A stretch of 64,000 nt of DNA from DATFDN01 sp963830565 (GTDB lineage: Bacteria > Pseudomonadota > Alphaproteobacteria > Acetobacterales > Acetobacteraceae), in assembly GCA_963830565.1 (NCBI GenBank), contig CAWHMO010000010.1:806001-870000 (forward strand), in the 5' to 3' direction. The translations under genes were made by a program, and so were the position numbers. Shown piece after piece: positions 62,716-64,000 of this stretch (positions within the stretch are counted from its first letter, which is position 1; every line of letters starts with the position of its first letter). The notes under the pieces were generated by a model. The model made no database searches and was not told the origin of the DNA. It saw only the letters and a list, made by a program, of their open reading frames with translations.

Positions 62716-63285
62716 TCACCCCGCCCGAGCGCTCTGCTCTAGCAGCTTCTCGATCGGGTCCCACACGAATGCGGTCTGCACGACTGGCCGGCCACCAACC
62801 CTGATCGTGGCATCAGCCACTGCACGACCGCCAAGGCGTTCGTAGAACCAGCGGCTCGGGTTGTCGCGCAGCACCCACAGGAACACGGTGCGGCAGCCTG
62901 CCTTCGACAGCGACGCGGCGGCCGCGCGTACCAGGCGGCGGCCGAGGCCGCGGTCGCGCCAGTCGTCCAGCACGTACAACGTCTCGATCTCGCCGTCGCC
63001 AAGGCGCTGCCCCATGATGTCGCTCCATCGGGCTGGGCCGGACGTGGCAAAGCCGATGACCCGTGGCACCGAGCCCTCTGGCACGTCGATGCCCGACGCC
63101 GTGGCCACATGCACATCGCCGCGACCCCGGATCGCGGCTTCATAATGCGCCACCTGGCGCGCTATCGACATGCTGGCGAGGTAGTCGTCGGGCAGGATGC
63201 CGGGATACGCGCTCTGCCAGGCAGCGACATGGACCGCGCCGATCGCTGGTGCGTCCGCCTGTCGGGCCCTGCGGACGCCAATCAT
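62716..63285 (-). CDS. GNAT family N-acetyltransferase
   Basis: A 189-residue acetyl-CoA-dependent acyltransferase. The start MIGVRRARQADAPAIGAVHV is typical of the RimI/phosphinothricin-like group; the acetyl-CoA loop is WRDRGLGRRLVRAA (near residue 110), then VLRDNPSRWFYERLGGR. Acceptor substrate unknown. The ATG overlaps the stop of the rRNA methyltransferase gene (ATGA), suggesting coupled translation. Confidence 0.87.
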   Translation of the reverse strand: MIGVRRARQADAPAIGAVHVAAWQSAYPGILPDDYLASMSIARQVAHYEAAIRGRGDVHVATASGIDVPEGSVPRVIGFATSGPARWSDIMGQRLGDGEIETLYVLDDWRDRGLGRRLVRAAAASLSKAGCRTVFLWVLRDNPSRWFYERLGGRAVADATIRVGGRPVVQTAFVWDPIEKLLEQSARAG

Positions 63286-64000
63286 GCTGGCGGCTCCCGC
63301 CGACGCTCCAGCACGGCGGCGAAAAATCCATCGGTGCCGTGGCGGGCGGGGGTCAGGGCCAGGAACCCGCCACATTCGGGCACAGGCCCCGGCAGGGTCC
63401 AGGCGCGCTCGGCGGGAACTGGGGCAAAGTCGGGGTGGCGGGCCAGGAAGGCGGACACGGGCTGCTCGTTTTCCTCTGGGAGCAAAGAGCATGTAGCGTA
63501 GATCAACTTTCCGCCAGTGCGAACAAGTTTTGCGCCAGTGTCGAGGAGGGCAGCCTGCTTGACGCGAAGCTCGGTCACGTTCTGCTCGGTCAAACGTAGT
63601 CTTGCGTCCGGGTTGCGTCGCCAGGTTCCCGTGCCGGTGCAGGGAGCATCCACCAGCACCCGGTCGAACCCGCCGGCCCGTCGCTTCATCAGCTTGTCTC
63701 CCGCCGCCAGAAGATGCCGCTCGACGTTGAAGACTCCGGCGCGCCGCAGTCGCCGGACCGCGGCATCCAGCCGAGGGGCGGATACGTCGCAGGCCAACAG
63801 GGTGCCGCGATTGGCCATCGTCATGGCAAGCGCCAGCGTCTTGCCACCCGCGCCGGCGCAAAGATCGGCGACTTGCATGCCCGGGCGCGCATCGGCCAGA
63901 AAGGCGATTATCTGGCTGCCCTCGTCCTGGATCTCCACCAGTCCCGACTGGAACGCCGCTCCGGTCGTCACCGACTTGCGCTCCACAACGCGCAGCCCCC
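63282..64000 (-). CDS. RsmB/NOP family class I SAM-dependent RNA methyltransferase, N-terminus outside the window
   Basis: C-terminal part of an rRNA cytosine-C5 methyltransferase, likely RsmB-type, which modifies C967 of 16S rRNA. The visible 238 residues include SAM motif VADLCAGAGGKTLALA, motif IV catalytic PCTGTGTWRRNP and motif VI ATCSLLPEENE with its Cys. The frame is open at the last base of the window and continues upstream, so the NusB-like or other N-terminal domain is not seen. Confidence 0.87.
   Translation of the reverse strand, partial: GLRVVERKSVTTGAAFQSGLVEIQDEGSQIIAFLADARPGMQVADLCAGAGGKTLALAMTMANRGTLLACDVSAPRLDAAVRRLRRAGVFNVERHLLAAGDKLMKRRAGGFDRVLVDAPCTGTGTWRRNPDARLRLTEQNVTELRVKQAALLDTGAKLVRTGGKLIYATCSLLPEENEQPVSAFLARHPDFAPVPAERAWTLPGPVPECGGFLALTPARHGTDGFFAAVLERRREPPA

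Overview
The window is 64 kb of GC-rich chromosomal DNA (about two thirds G+C by eye), densely packed with short gaps and many 4-nt ATGA or GTGA start/stop couplings. Gene content points to an alphaproteobacterium, most likely an acetic-acid-bacteria relative (Acetobacterales/Rhodospirillales): an aapJQMP general amino-acid ABC operon, DUF1489, DUF1127 and DUF3553 proteins, a ChpT-like phosphotransferase in a che operon, and the arrangement hemE - gap - pyruvate dikinase regulator that flanks the replication origin in several alphaproteobacteria. I see no IS element, prophage or CRISPR array. The only mobile-looking sequences are three families of palindromic intergenic repeats.

Layout. 1-4.1 kb: 3' end of sulfite reductase cysI, a TauE/SafE anion exporter, an ADP-forming acyl-CoA synthetase and a crotonase. 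4.1-8.3 kb (minus): an atypical NRAMP transporter behind a structured leader, a small conserved protein and the Kup potassium transporter. 8.4-12.6 kb (minus): aapP-M-Q-J. 12.8-13.6 kb: DUF1489 and a His-rich secreted peptide. 13.7-19.3 kb (minus): aldo/keto reductase, dipeptidase, methyltransferase, small protein, RraA-like protein and Xaa-Pro aminopeptidase. 19.5-22.7 kb: DUF1127, SDR, thioesterase, SpoVR. 22.7-26.1 kb (minus): yeaH (DUF444) and prkA, both frameshifted. 26.7-28.3 kb: tRNA-Arg(CCG), a split chromate transporter and a stand-alone receiver. 28.5-32.2 kb: hydantoinase/oxoprolinase B and A. 32.2-37.8 kb (minus): chemotaxis operon chpT-like, cheA, cheW, cheY, cheB, cheR. 37.9-42.5 kb: DUF3553, moaA, CHAP protein, RidA, acyl-CoA thioesterase, glutamate dehydrogenase. 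42.6-44 kb: ahcY. 44-48.8 kb (minus): aat, a secreted protein, F420-dependent glucose-6-phosphate dehydrogenase and cofE-cofD-cofC. 48.9-53.9 kb: VOC protein, UdgX fusion, PRC-barrel protein, MFS transporter, argG. 54.1-54.7 kb: BrnT/BrnA toxin-antitoxin. 54.7-59.5 kb (minus): rho, hemJ, HAD hydrolase, hemH, hemE. 59.5-59.85 kb: candidate oriC. Then the dikinase regulator, a lipoprotein, an LDH-like dehydrogenase, a repeat-bearing gap, a GNAT acetyltransferase and an RsmB-type rRNA methyltransferase cut by the window end.

Three points stand out. A proteobacterial F420 tail-building cluster is coupled to an F420-dependent glucose-6-phosphate dehydrogenase that keeps the family's key residues. 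An NRAMP transporter with a changed metal site sits behind a strongly folded leader. The hemE/dikinase-regulator gap looks like a chromosome origin. In addition, at least six small indels disrupt otherwise well-conserved genes (prkA, yeaH twice, cheA, cheR, a secreted protein), and several of them fall exactly on a GTAC tetranucleotide. They should be checked as possible systematic sequencing errors before being read as gene decay.
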